From the NCBI GenBank assembly GCA_024220505.1, contig JAKZZE010000025.1, positions 744,001-808,000 on the forward strand: a stretch of 64,000 nt of DNA, read 5' to 3'. Made by a program: the position numbers and the translations under genes. Source of the stretch: Rhizopus arrhizus (lineage: Eukaryota; Mucoromycota; Mucoromycetes; Mucorales; Rhizopodaceae). A model generated the notes under the pieces. The model was not told where the DNA came from. It ran no database searches and worked only from the letters and a program-made list of their open reading frames with translations. Shown one piece after another: positions 24,996 through 35,805 of the stretch (position 1 is its first letter; every line of letters begins with the position of its first letter).

Positions 24996-25985
24996 TCAAT
25001 ACCGCTTAGATCTTTTAGGTCTACCTTGGCTCTTATTCTTCTCATTAATTGTTGTGGAAGAGTAGCTGGTTTCGTTTAAGTCTATTGGTATTTTACGTTT
25101 ACTTGACTGAGGATTAGATTCCTTATTTGTATTATTTGACTTTTCTTTTTTATCAAGAATTTTATATTTTGTTTTAATGTCTTCTGGGACAATACCAATT
25201 CTTTGCCATTATTCAGTTATGAATTTAAGGTCTGCAAAGTGAGATGCAGGTTCCCAGGTATCTTCACTCTCATCATAACCTTTCCATCTACACTTATAAA
25301 TATATTTTCCTTTAACTTTTTTATGTGTTAAGATGGCTTCAACTTGATAGAATTTATTCGAGGATATTACTTCATCCTGTGATATCATCTTGAGTGCAGA
25401 TGGTGGGTAGTTTTTAGGTAATAAATCTCCCTTTTTATCTTCAAGCACATATGATCCACCTTGGGTGATCCTTTTAACTTTATAAGGCCCCTCATATGGA
25501 GCATCAAGCTTATTTGTTTTATAATTTACTGTTACCATTACATAACTATTTTCGAGGATTGATACAAGTTTATGTGACGCATCAAATTTTTCCTTTTGTT
25601 TGTTATTATTTTTGTTCTTTCGTATATAGCAGGAAATACAATTTCTGTCATCTTTTTTATATATTTTTTAAAAGTTCTGTATTTAATTCTTCCTTAGTTG
25701 CTTCATCTTTTTCCTGACTGAAGTCTTCAAAGTCATTTGGATTACGACGGAACATTAAAGTGAAGGGTGGCGTCTTAGTACGTTCATTATATTTGTTATT
25801 TAGGTAAAGTTATGTAGAAGGAACATATAAATCCCGGTCTGCTTTAGCACCTTCGACTTGTTTCTTTATGGCTTTTACAGCACTTTGTACCCAACGTTCA
25901 CTTACACCATTAGCTCTGGGATGGTAGCTAGATATGAGTCTATGATCATAACCAGTATTTTCAGCAAGTAATTGCATAAGCTTGT
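24996..25985 (-). pseudogene. Decayed Ty3/gypsy integrase C-terminus with chromodomain
   Basis: Reading leftwards from about 25985, one frame gives YHPRANGVSERWVQS (the Glu region of the integrase DDE core), NNKYNERTKTPPFTLMFRRNP and, from 25538, YEGPYKVKRITQGGSYVLED. A chromodomain follows: EAILTHKKVKGKYIYKCRWKGYDESEDTW. A basic Lys/Ser-rich tail ends near 24996. At least two in-frame stops (one in the integrase part, one after ITE at 25209) and a missing 5' part show it is dead. The closest relative in the window is the chromovirus Pol at 31359-35336, but the two are clearly diverged. Confidence 0.85.
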
Positions 25986-26522
25986 AATTGTTATGTTCTG
26001 GTAAAGTAAATAAGGAATAACAATAAAACCAAAGAATACTTTTTGAGACTGAACTTTATTTAAGACAATCTTAATTGTTAAAAAAGAAATCATTACAAAG
26101 TCTACTATTTATATTCTTCTATCAGTTGGCGGGTAAATGAATAGTTATGAGCGTAGATCCAATAATTGACATGTTTGATTGAAGAATTATCACTGAATCG
26201 ATTATGAACATTTTTAATTCGTTGTTTTTATAGATCTTATTGTTCTTTAACTGATCTGGGATAATTGTCCCGTCTTCATTGAGAGGAAAGATATATTTAT
26301 ATGAAATGCCTCCAGTCAGATCAAATTTGACTAGGTACCTGATCCATTATTATTCATTTACAGAATTGATGAATAGTAAAGGTCATGACTTATTTATTGT
26401 TCATGTTTACTTTATAGAATGAATCTAATTGTGATAGTTTTATATAAAAAAGAAGAAGAATATATTTTATTTGATAAAGATTTAAATTATTATCTTTTAT
26501 CAATTTTAATATACTTCTTTTA
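25986..26522. other. Degenerate AT-rich segment between retroelement remnants
   Basis: Carries the second ACTTTTTGAGACTGA copy (26039-26055) and a minus-strand stretch around 26140-26350 with broken frames that I cannot assign. It is probably retroelement debris. Confidence 0.35.
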
Positions 26523-26856
26523 TGTCGTATTTACCTCATTAAATACTATTATTCGTATGAGATTACTCAGATCTTATATAAGAAATAACAAGTACTGAAT
26601 ACATAATATTACTTATTACATATTCCTTAAAAGCTCGTATACAATGTTTATATTGTTCAAGCTCAATACTAAAATTGACCTTGAACTCACTTCGGTCCCT
26701 GAATAATTTCATTTCCTATATAAAGGCGTAGTTTGATTAAATGGGTTCTCTCTCTCGTCTTGAAATCTAATAAAGAGGTTACATAGAGACTCATTCACTA
26801 GTTTTCAAGTACTATTTCCTTTCTTTTTTCTCACTTTATTATCTGCAAATATCTCA
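26523..26856 (+). mobile_element. Solo LTR with 5-bp target duplication (family A)
   Basis: Runs TGTCGTATTTAC...AAATATCTCA, 334 bp, flanked on both sides by the identical pentamer TTTTA (26518-26522 and 26857-26861). It contains a TATATAAA box (26718) and AATAAAG (26769). No internal region adjoins, so this is a solo LTR left by LTR-LTR recombination. Same family as 21040-21377 and 31034-31332. Confidence 0.92.
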
Positions 26857-26966
26857 TTTTAGTTGTGATTATTCAATGTCCGTTATGATCAGACGCTGTT
26901 CTACAACAGCTTTTTCCATGAAATTCACACCTGTCTGCTGGAAGACATGCTATTGTCCCTTATGCC

Positions 26967-27235
26967 ATGAAGCACTATATCGAGCTGCGTATTATTACTG
27001 GTCATCGAACAATAGCGAAAGAGCTATTTAGGGAGTTGGGTAAATTTGGTTACTTGTTGATGTATCGTCCAGGAGTAAACGCGCTGAGATCCATAAACTT
27101 CCGCCGAGAGCTAAAAAAAAAGAAGGCATTTTTAAAAAACGATCATTGAAAAAAGCAGATGACCTGAGCAAAAAGGCATCGCAACTGGTCAAGTCAAAAG
27201 TGACGACCAGTAGCGTTCTCAGCTGAAGCAAATAC
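26967..27235 (+). pseudogene. Tc1/mariner transposase fragment
   Basis: The 60-codon frame from 26967 reads ITGHRTIAKELFRELGKFGY and then LRSINFRRELKKKKAFLKND. This matches the position of the second helix-turn-helix and linker in the transposases at 36220 and 61477 (ALKSMNFRAKIKAKKPLL-like). The similarity continues out of frame to about 27235. There is no DDE core and no TIRs. It lies just downstream of the solo LTR. Confidence 0.6.
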
Positions 27236-27492
27236 TAGCATCTAGTGATCAGATGGAGTAAAGTAGTATAGAGTAGTATTTTTTTTTTAGGGGACAGCAC
27301 TCATATTGAGTGTCCAATTTATTGAAGCGGAGTTATAGAATTGAAATATGAATGGGATTAGTGAAGGGGAAAGAGGGTTGAATAGTAATAAATAATGTGA
27401 AAAATTAGAAATTCAGGCAATCATTATTTTTTTTTTCTTCTTTTTTCTTTTTTCTTTTTTTTTTTGTTAGAGGTCACACATCCTAGAGACTG

Positions 27493-29247
27493 TCACCGAG
27501 GAGCAGAAATGGAATCAAAACGGTTTATAAGACGTTCGGCACATGTAAATACATAGTTGGCTGTAAAAGGGGTGACATGGAATAAGAACTGCCATCGGCA
27601 AGTCCAAATAGCTTGCAAGACACAAGCAACGAGTTGGAAGGAGGAGAGAGATGAAGCATCCGTCAGGGAGAGGTCTCGGGGTGGCATTGGACGCATATAT
27701 AAGACTGCGGAAGAGTAGTCTTTCAGGAAGAAGTATATATGAGAGTGTTTTGCCAAGTATTAAAATAAAAGACAAAAACTAAAAAGACAATAGTTGTGAA
27801 ACTAAAGATTATATATTGCTTTATTAATAAAAACATTTGAGGCTATTTATACTTTTTGGATGTCTGGATCTTTACCGCTATTTCAATTAATCGGTTAAAA
27901 GAATGATGTGAGAAGAATGGGAAGATAAAGGAAAGATAGTAGATAATCAATAGCCGCTGTCTTCTTGACGAATCAAGGGACAATGAAGTAGATAAATTAT
28001 TGATCTAACGATAATTATCGAATAAGATTGGATTAGACTGCCGTTGTTATAATCAGGTTCCGATATAGTCGTGGGAACGCCAATAGAGACAACAGGGCAG
28101 AGTTAGCTATTGCGGATATCTCTCGTTTATCCATGAATGTTCACTTTACTAGTTGTGTGGATACAACAGAGAGGTCCATTGAGGCGCGAAAAACTTTGGA
28201 GCTACCATGGACCAAACAGCGGAAGCAGCCGGACAGGTGAAGAAGAAATGCAACAGAGAGTCAGGCTCGATGGAGCAGAGGGGACAGATGTTGATAGGAT
28301 ATTTGGCGGGAGCAACATGGTGGAGGAAGCCCAGGTGAGGGATCCGTCGATGGACGATTTTGTACCAAATGGTGCGCGAGAGGTGTGGTATTTTAGCAGA
28401 CCATAACGCTAGCCAAGCTCGAGCTGGAAGGATTGGAGCGTGGTGGATGATCACGGGATGCCCGAAGAGTAGCTGGGTTATGGAGACGGTAAAGGTATTT
28501 GTACGCCTTAGGTGAGAGTACTAACAGTCTGGATGGTATGGCAGTAAGCGAAGGGGAGCCGAAGATCCGGGAGATGATTGGAGAGAGATTGAAAGGAGCG
28601 GAAGCGCTATTGAGTGTGGTGTTGGTCAAAATAGATGAGAGAGCCGAACACAGTTGGATTGTGCCAATCGAAAGTAGGTTTATGACTTGTTTGCTGGTGC
28701 GAGAGTAGTGAAAGATTTCGGTAGATGTGAAGTGACGGAAGCGAAGGTGGTGGTTGACTGGATTTAGCCTTAGGATGTGTGAACCGATCATTTTTTTAAA
28801 AGTACGAGAAGAGAAAATACGTGGTAATGGAGAAGATGTACAAGAAGGAGAAATAATAATTGACAAAGGTAAGCACAGATAAGTAGTAGGGGAAAGTACA
28901 ATATCATCAAGAGAAGAGGAGGTAATTGAATCAATAGATTTGAATAAAGTAGAAAAGCTATGCAAGGATTTAGTAGACAGATATGAAGACCGAAAGCTGG
29001 GAAACAACAGTGGCCAAATGTATGATGATGGTAAGTCATCAGGCGTAGTAGATTGCAATTGTAAAAGATACTTACAGTAGGGAATGCTAGGTAAAGGAAA
29101 GTCAGTAACAGTACACTCAATGCCCAAAGGCTGTAGTAGATGCAAGAGCCATCTCCACTGTAGAGCTTTGTATTGGGATTCAGGATCAAGTAGCTTCACC
29201 CCACCGGCGGTCCTCGGTATTATGAGTGTTGCATAGGAAATGGGGGG
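27493..29247 (-). pseudogene. LINE (non-LTR retrotransposon) 3' remnant
   Basis: From 29247 leftwards a frame reads PRTAGGVKLLDPESQYKALQ, the post-RT block of fungal LINE ORF2. After a frameshift near 28440 comes LWSAKIPHLSRTIWYKIVHRRIP with CPLC(X)nH(X)4CP (ICPLCSIEPDSLLHFFFTCP), the RT-associated zinc-binding (zf-RVT) domain. A further piece at 27756-27493 (ACVLQAIWTCRWQFLF) looks like the ORF end. An AT-rich stretch at about 27770-28095, with TATAAATA and AATAAAG on the minus strand, separates the last two pieces and may be an inserted LTR. The RT and endonuclease parts are missing: the remnant stops abruptly at the chromovirus LTR at 29248. Confidence 0.82.
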
Positions 29248-29457
29248 TGTCGTGTTTGGTCATTAATGATGTCTTTATTTATTATTTTATGATTGATCTC
29301 AGTCCAGCCTACGTCAGACTATATAATTAATAGTCAGACAATATAATCCAGGGTTCATTCTAAATTATTAGTTCCTCTCCTTTTTCTGACTTAATAAACA
29401 GTAGTTGTTAGCTATTGACTTCTTACTGTTTTCATATTATAAGTACCAAATATCTCA
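29248..29457 (+). repeat. 5' LTR of the chromovirus
   Basis: Starts TGTCGTGTTTGGTCA and ends CAAATATCTCA. It shares its first five bases and last eight with family A LTRs, suggesting related integrases. Confidence 0.95.
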
Positions 29458-29500
29458 TTTTTTTCAATAAGCCACTCCAACTACTACTACCACTACAAAC

Positions 29501-31033
29501 ATGGCCGTCATCACCCGCAACAACCGCCCCACTCGCACATCTCGTGCTTCCATCTCTTCTGTCTCTTCTTTGTCCTCTGTTGTTTCTGAGGTTACTTCTT
29601 CTCGTCCTGTTTCTCCTGTGGCTCCTGGCCTGGACAACTTTTCTGACCGTCCTGGGTCACCTTCCTACGTGGAAATGGTCACTGGTTCCCGTTCTCGTTC
29701 GCCTTCTCCTGCTGACTCAGTCAGTGGTGCTATAGGGGAGAGACTTAACTCTCTTTCTATAAAGAAGGACGAATCGTCTTTGGTACGTGGTGACGCCATT
29801 AGTCTGTCCACTGCTGAAGATGACGTTGTGATGGAGGATGCACCTCTGAACAACGCTCGCCGCGCCATTAGTGGTGAGAAAAAGAACGCCTCGCGTTATT
29901 CTAAGTCTGTCTCGAACAATAAGAGCAGATCTTATGAGAAATTAAATCACTTTCATCGTAAGTATGATGAGACAACTGGCTTGCTCGACAAGTTAGTTGA
30001 GAAACGTGATTTGGAAGAAGATGAGTCTAAAAGAAAGGCTCTTAAGATTCAAATACGCGAGTACAGGGAATATTTGGAATACTATGAGGAGCGTATTACC
30101 AAGCTGGATGAGATCATCGCTAATGAAATTAGCCGAAAGATGAATGAGGTTGGGAGCAATACCAACAATACTCGTGAATCTGAGCCTACCATCCCCATCA
30201 AGGTCATTCCTCCCTTTCGCCTGTTGGTCAGCGCTGCTTACAGTCTTAAGCATTACAATGCTAGCAAGATCAGCCCTGATGATGTGAAGAATGATAATGC
30301 CTTTAAAACGGTAAAGGATTTCATCAGGAAGTTTGAGACAGTCCTGAAGCACTACAATGTCAACATTGACAAGAACGGGCTGAGATATCTCCAGGTATCC
30401 ATTGAAAATGGCCAGGATGATAGGAGCATCAATTGGCTCCAACATAAGCTGACTGTAGCTGATTTCAAGAACAGTAATTGGGAAGGAATCAAGGCCGCTC
30501 TCATAGGCAAGTTTGGTGAGTCCTTCACCTACTTGCAGTATCGTCAAAAGCTGATGAGAATAAGGCAGCTCAATGGCGAATACTTGAACACGTACGTTGA
30601 CAGGTATATAGACCTCATGACCAAAGCCAAGTTTGCAGACAGTTCTCTGGCAGTAATGCATTTCTTGGGCACGTTGATTGCACCTGTCAAGGATTGTTTG
30701 GAAAGAAAACTGGCTGAAATACGCGCGAAGAAGAATGCTGAGTTCATCTTGGAAGATGACTCGTTGTCGAACATTCAGACAATCATAGAAAACAACAAGA
30801 TGCATTTTATAGAAGAATGCAAGAAGAGCTTCCCTGATTTGAAAAATCAGGAAAGACCCCAACTCAAGTCTGCCAACAATAAGGCACCAAGACTTACGGA
30901 AACGAAAAGAAAGTTTCATGGCGACGAGCAGAGATACTTTCCTGAAAACAAGAATAGGGAAAGAAATCTTCACAAAAGGCCCGCACACAGCATGCCTAAA
31001 TGTCGCTATTGTGGGGAGAAATATACCCCTGGT
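29501..31033 (+). CDS. Gag of the chromovirus, interrupted at the zinc knuckle
   Basis: Begins MAVITRNNRPTRTSRASISS with a Ser/Pro-rich N-terminus. A charged coiled-coil region (residues about 140-210) follows, then a retrotransposon Gag core (about 240-430, with VKDFIRKFETVLKHYN, NGEYLNTYVDRYIDLM). Near the end comes the first half of a nucleocapsid zinc knuckle, KCRYCGEKYTPG. The frame then enters the inserted solo LTR and stops at 31072. Gag forms the particle that packages element RNA. In its present state the protein lacks the closing His/Cys of the knuckle. Confidence 0.9.
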
Positions 31034-31332
31034 TGTCGTATTTACTCTAATAATTTCCTTAATGTCGTGTGAGATCACTCAAAAGGTTCTTAAAATTAAT
31101 AATTTGACTGTATATCATATATAGCACTTCGTGCTATGTACGATAAACAGCCCACACAATTTATACCGTACTACCTCGGACCCTAAATCATATTGTTATA
31201 TTCTAAGACGTAGTTTGTATTGAATGGGCTCTCTCTCTCGTCCTTACTCAATAAAGAGGTTCAAGAGACTCATCGATTATTTGATTTATTCTTAATTTTA
31301 TTAATCGAGAGAAACAACACGCCTATTCCACA
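31034..31332 (+). mobile_element. Solo LTR inserted in the chromovirus gag (family A)
   Basis: 299 bp running TGTCGTATTTACTC...CTATTCCACA with perfect 5-bp flanking duplications CTGGT (31029-31033 and 31333-31337). It shares the start and the GGGCTCTCTCTCTCGTC...AATAAAGAGG segment with the LTRs at 21040 and 26523. LTR plus one duplication is 304 bp, which explains the frame change between Gag and Pol. Confidence 0.94.
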
Positions 31333-31358
31333 CTGGTCACCTTGACAAATGTCGAGAA

Positions 31359-34300
31359 ATGGAAAAACGTCGTGACCATTATATAAATAAAGATACGGGT
31401 TTTAGAGCACACAAAGATGCACCCAAAAACTATACTGGTAATTTTTCCCAAAGGCGTAGATCATTTGAAGAGAAAGTTCATAACAGAAATGATTCACGCA
31501 TAGCGGTTCATAATGTTGAGAAGGTCGAGAAACAGACCATTACTGAACCAGAGATCATGCAAACACATCCTGCGGATGAGGTTATGAATGACCTTTTATA
31601 TGATGATGAAGTCATCAGTCCGTTTCAGAAAGCGTTGAAACAAGTTCAGGAGAAAAAGAAGCATAAGCAAGGTAATGTTCGTTGCTACAGTTTAAAAACA
31701 AAAGAGGAGACACATCCCACTATGCTTCAAAGCCCTTACTCATTACACACTCCTTTTTTATTGAACGATCATAGATTAATAGCTCTCGTCGACACAGGCG
31801 CAGATATTTCTTTCATAAGTAAAAATGCTGTTAATAAATTGAAACTGCGTGTTATTCCAGTTCATGGTTCATTACTGTTAGCAGATAAAGAAAAAACTGT
31901 TAAACGAGTGGGAGTGACCGATAAGTTAAATGTCGGGTACAAAGGACAAATTATAGCTCATGAATTTGAGGTTTTGAACATGCATGATAAGATAGACGCT
32001 ATTTTCGGAAGGAATATATTACCAATCTTAGGAATCCACCTTACTGGTGTTGCTACTAATTGGGATGACAACAAAGTCAAATTTGATGACTCTATTGAAG
32101 ACTCAGAATACATTCCAAATGTTTCCAATGCTGGCACACCAGATGAACATGAAGCTTTATTACTGACGCTGCAATCTCACATTGATAAAAATCAACAGAT
32201 TGATGTTCATTCCTTAGGTAATCTACCAGAAGCCGTAGTAAAGTTAGATACTCCTCATGGAAAACATGCACACGTCCGGCAGTATCCTATTGCAAATAAG
32301 ATGATGCCAATCTTTGATGAGGCTGTAAAAACATGGCTCGAGAACGGTGTCATTATACGTGCGCCACCCTCACCATGGAATAGTCCTATCACATTTGCTC
32401 CAAAAAAGGATGCAAATGGTAATCCCACTGATTACAGACCGTGTATTGATCCTCGTAAAATCAATGCTCTACTGGAGTCCGATAACTATCCATTACCATT
32501 GATTGATGATATTTTCCATGACCTTGCTGGTTCTACCATTTTTACTTCACTTGATCTCAAAAGTGCATTTCATCGATTACCAATTCGTAAATCAGATCAA
32601 GTCAAAACTACTTTTACTCACAGAAACAAACAATACATGTTTCGTTCAGCACCATTCGAATTGAAACATGTCTCCAGTCATTTCATGCGCATCATGAACC
32701 TCATTCTCAATGATCTACCCAATGTTCATGTGTACGTGGATGATATTGTGATTGGCACTCCAGGTGATTCCATGGAAAAACATTGTCAAGCCGTTAGTGC
32801 TGTCATTGATAGACTCACTCAACATAACATGATCCTCAATCCTCAGAAATGTCACTTTGGCAAAAGAAGTGTTCATCTGTTGGGTTTCTGCATTTCTGAA
32901 AAAGGGAAAAGCTTGGATCCACGCAAATTGACAAATATTGCTGACTGGCCCCGCCCTAAAACCGGCAGAGAAATGATGCAATGGTTGGGCACTGTCAACT
33001 ACTTCCGTGCACATATCCCTTGTGCTGCCACACTCACTGCTCCTCTAGATGCGTTACGAAATGTTGCGTTCATCGATGATATTAATTGGACACCTGAACT
33101 GCAAGTTCACTTTCAAAGCATCAAGGACATATTATGTTCCAACGTTGTTTTGAGTCCATACGATCCTGCTAAGTCTCTCTACGTTGCCACTGATGCATCC
33201 AACACTGGGATCGGTGCAGTTCTGTTCCAAAAATTTGACGAAAAACAGTCGGATGGACTCACTGTTACCACCATCAGATACCTAGGCTTCATGGCACGTT
33301 CTTTATCCCAATCTGAGCGAAACTATTCTGTCACTCGACGTGAACTTCTCGCTATTGTGTTTGCTTTGAAAAAGTTTCACAAATTTTTATATGGTCATCA
33401 CTTTACCTTATATTCTGATCATCGAGCGCTCACATACTTGTTCGCATCAGATGAACTCAACCCCATGATGGTGGGTTGGATGGACACATTGTTGTCCTAT
33501 GATTTTGACATCATCCATATACCCGGTGTACAAAACGTTTTACCTGATGCTCTTTCACGTCTTTTTCCACCTGAAAAAGAACTGGCAGGGGGTGATTCTA
33601 ATAGTAGCACAGTAAAACACCAAAACCTTGCTTACAAACCAAATCTAAAAAAGGAACATGGATTAAAAATGAAAAAAGAGAACCGAAAAGTGTTCTATGT
33701 ACAAAGTCCTACCAAATTCAGTGACAAGGACTATATCACTCCACCATATGAGGATCGACAAGAGATTCTTGATGGAGTCCATAAATTCGGACACTTTGGA
33801 GCTGATCATATTGTGAAATCAATCCATAACCAAAACCTACATTGGCCAAACTTATTAGCTGATGCAGTAAATTATGTAAGCAAGTGCAATACCTGTCAAA
33901 AGTACAATATTGCTAAAAAGGGTTGTAATCCTCATCGACCTGTCTACGCTTATGTTCCTGGGGATGCCTATGCTTTTGATTTAATTGGGCCCTTTCAATC
34001 TAGTAGCAACATGTATACATATGTGTTGATTCTAGTCGACATTTGCACCAGATTCTGCGTGTTGAAACCCCTAGTAGACAAAAAGGCAAAAACCGTTGCA
34101 GGTGCCATGGTTGATACATTTTCTTTACTCGGCTATCCTAGACACTTTGTATGTAGCGATAACGGCTCTGAATTCAAAAATGAAATTTTAGAGAATCTAT
34201 TCAATGCAATGGGTATCGACAAAAGATATACCACTCCTTACCATCCCTCAGCAAATGGAGCTGCTGAACGTTATGTTCAATCTACTAAAAAAATATTAGC

Positions 34301-35336
34301 AAAGTTCCTTGAAGGTGCCACTGAAGATTGGCATCATTACATTCCATCTGCACAGCTCATGATCAACAATAAGATCTCCACACGCTTGCAGACCACACCC
34401 TTCTCATTGATGTTTGCTCGCAACATAAATGACTTCATTGAATACAGGGATGATGCTGGTGAATTAAAAAAGAAGGAGTACATGCCGCACGATGAGTTGT
34501 TGAAAAGAATAGACTACATGTCGCAAGTGGTCTTCCCTGCTATACAGGATAGAACCGACCTTTACACCAAAAGGCAAAAAGAAAAAGCTGACAGCAAAAA
34601 TCGTCAGTCCACATTCCCGGAAGGAAGTTACGTAATGGTGCGTGACAGAGAGCAGTACAATAGTCTCTCCCCGGCTTACAAAGGTCCATATCGTGTTGTA
34701 CGTCAAGTACAAGGTGGTGCTTATATACTTCGTGATGTTGACGAAACGCTCATGTCTCGAAATTATTCTCCAAAAGAATTAAAGATCATTTCACAGGATG
34801 AAGTCATTCCAAAAGATGAATTGTACGAAATGGAGGCAATCATCAATCATAGAGGCGAACCTGGAAACAGGGAATATCTCGTACGCTGGAAAAATTATAG
34901 CAAAGACGATGATAGCTGGTTAACTGCTGAAGCATTTACTGATCCCGAGTCCATTAACATTTATTGGCGCAAACTGGGTAAATCCATAAACCAAAAGGGT
35001 GAAGTAGTAAAAAAGAAAAATAATGAGGCTGAAAAGAATAAAAAGCAAAAATTGCCCTCAGACTACACCCCTAGTAAATTATTGACTACGACAAGCATGA
35101 ATGAACAGTCAAAGTCTGGAATCATGTCGCACAATAGACAATCTCACAATACAAAAGAAAAAAAGAAACGCCAATCCAAACGTAATGGCAACACTTTATC
35201 CAGATATCCCAAACGAAGACTACACCAAAATCAAGAAAGCTCTGATCGAAGAACAGATCATCATGAAGGCTTCGTAAAAAATACCGTGACTGCAAATAAT
35301 AATCTTAGGCACAGTAAGCGCATTAAGAGAAATTAG
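31359..35336 (+). CDS. Pol polyprotein of the chromovirus (PR-RT-RH-IN-chromodomain)
   Basis: 1325 residues counted from the first Met after the solo LTR; the frame is open upstream to the LTR. Aspartic protease LVDTGADISF (residue about 140). Reverse transcriptase with TDYRPCIDPRKIN and YVDDIVIG (about 460). RNase H with VATDASNTGIG, RRELLAI and YSDHRAL. Integrase HHCC zinc finger (H..H, CNTCQKC-like), then FDLIGP, CSDNGSEF and YHPSANGAAERYVQS as the D, D and E motifs. A chromodomain lies near 1160-1210 (YLVRWKNYSKDDDSW), followed by a basic tail of about 110 residues. All catalytic motifs look intact. The chromodomain would target integration to particular chromatin. Confidence 0.95.
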   Translation: MEKRRDHYINKDTGFRAHKDAPKNYTGNFSQRRRSFEEKVHNRNDSRIAVHNVEKVEKQTITEPEIMQTHPADEVMNDLLYDDEVISPFQKALKQVQEKKKHKQGNVRCYSLKTKEETHPTMLQSPYSLHTPFLLNDHRLIALVDTGADISFISKNAVNKLKLRVIPVHGSLLLADKEKTVKRVGVTDKLNVGYKGQIIAHEFEVLNMHDKIDAIFGRNILPILGIHLTGVATNWDDNKVKFDDSIEDSEYIPNVSNAGTPDEHEALLLTLQSHIDKNQQIDVHSLGNLPEAVVKLDTPHGKHAHVRQYPIANKMMPIFDEAVKTWLENGVIIRAPPSPWNSPITFAPKKDANGNPTDYRPCIDPRKINALLESDNYPLPLIDDIFHDLAGSTIFTSLDLKSAFHRLPIRKSDQVKTTFTHRNKQYMFRSAPFELKHVSSHFMRIMNLILNDLPNVHVYVDDIVIGTPGDSMEKHCQAVSAVIDRLTQHNMILNPQKCHFGKRSVHLLGFCISEKGKSLDPRKLTNIADWPRPKTGREMMQWLGTVNYFRAHIPCAATLTAPLDALRNVAFIDDINWTPELQVHFQSIKDILCSNVVLSPYDPAKSLYVATDASNTGIGAVLFQKFDEKQSDGLTVTTIRYLGFMARSLSQSERNYSVTRRELLAIVFALKKFHKFLYGHHFTLYSDHRALTYLFASDELNPMMVGWMDTLLSYDFDIIHIPGVQNVLPDALSRLFPPEKELAGGDSNSSTVKHQNLAYKPNLKKEHGLKMKKENRKVFYVQSPTKFSDKDYITPPYEDRQEILDGVHKFGHFGADHIVKSIHNQNLHWPNLLADAVNYVSKCNTCQKYNIAKKGCNPHRPVYAYVPGDAYAFDLIGPFQSSSNMYTYVLILVDICTRFCVLKPLVDKKAKTVAGAMVDTFSLLGYPRHFVCSDNGSEFKNEILENLFNAMGIDKRYTTPYHPSANGAAERYVQSTKKILAKFLEGATEDWHHYIPSAQLMINNKISTRLQTTPFSLMFARNINDFIEYRDDAGELKKKEYMPHDELLKRIDYMSQVVFPAIQDRTDLYTKRQKEKADSKNRQSTFPEGSYVMVRDREQYNSLSPAYKGPYRVVRQVQGGAYILRDVDETLMSRNYSPKELKIISQDEVIPKDELYEMEAIINHRGEPGNREYLVRWKNYSKDDDSWLTAEAFTDPESINIYWRKLGKSINQKGEVVKKKNNEAEKNKKQKLPSDYTPSKLLTTTSMNEQSKSGIMSHNRQSHNTKEKKKRQSKRNGNTLSRYPKRRLHQNQESSDRRTDHHEGFVKNTVTANNNLRHSKRIKRN

Positions 35337-35412
35337 GTCACACAAAAATTTATAGCTGTTCAAACACTTCCCATTCAACTTCCAAACGTTGATACCAACT
35401 GGTAGGGGGTGA

Positions 35413-35622
35413 TGTCGTGTTTGGTCATTAATGATGTCTTTATTTATTATTTTATGATTGATCTCAGTCAAGCCTACGTCAGACTATATAATTAATAGTC
35501 AGACAATATAATCCAGGGTTCATTCTAAATTATTAGTTCCTCTCCTTTTTCTTACTGAATAAATAGTAGTTGTTAGCTATTGACTTCTTACTGTTTTCAT
35601 ATTATAAGTACCAAATATCTCA
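35413..35622 (+). repeat. 3' LTR of the chromovirus
   Basis: 210 bp, about 98% identical by eye to the 5' LTR (differences such as CCAGCC/CAAGCC, CTGACTTA/CTTACTGA, AACAG/AATAG). Confidence 0.95.
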
Positions 35623-35805
35623 GTAGTTCTTGAATTAGAGTTTTGATAATTTTCTTGACGATTTGTTTTAATTTGATATATTTTTCCAATTGCTTGTTAA
35701 TTATGTTTGTAATTTGTTGATTTGTTCCCTCGTAGTGACCACCAAATGTAATTTTTCTTGTGATAGGTATTGTTTCGTTTAAATGGCCTTAAGAGTTTAG
35801 AAATA

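Larger units (their letters stand above)
29248..35622 (+). mobile_element. Ty3/gypsy chromovirus, nearly complete
   Basis: This 6.4-kb element has 210-bp LTRs at 29248-29457 and 35413-35622, which differ at only a few positions, so insertion was fairly recent. Gag begins at 29501 and Pol ends at 35336. A GGTAGGGGGTGA tract just before the 3' LTR is a plausible polypurine tract. The reading frame is split at the Gag zinc knuckle by a 299-bp solo LTR. The element lacks a matching target duplication (left flank ggggg inside a LINE, right flank gtagt next to an old gypsy leader). Confidence 0.93.

Noticed and set aside
27770..28094. LTR-like insert in the LINE (starts TGTTGTC, TATAAATA, AATAAAG on the minus strand)
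   Set aside because: No matching target duplication and the left border is unclear, so it is mentioned only within the LINE entry.
32715..33014. 99-codon minus-strand frame inside Pol
   Set aside because: Shadow of the chromovirus RT on the opposite strand.
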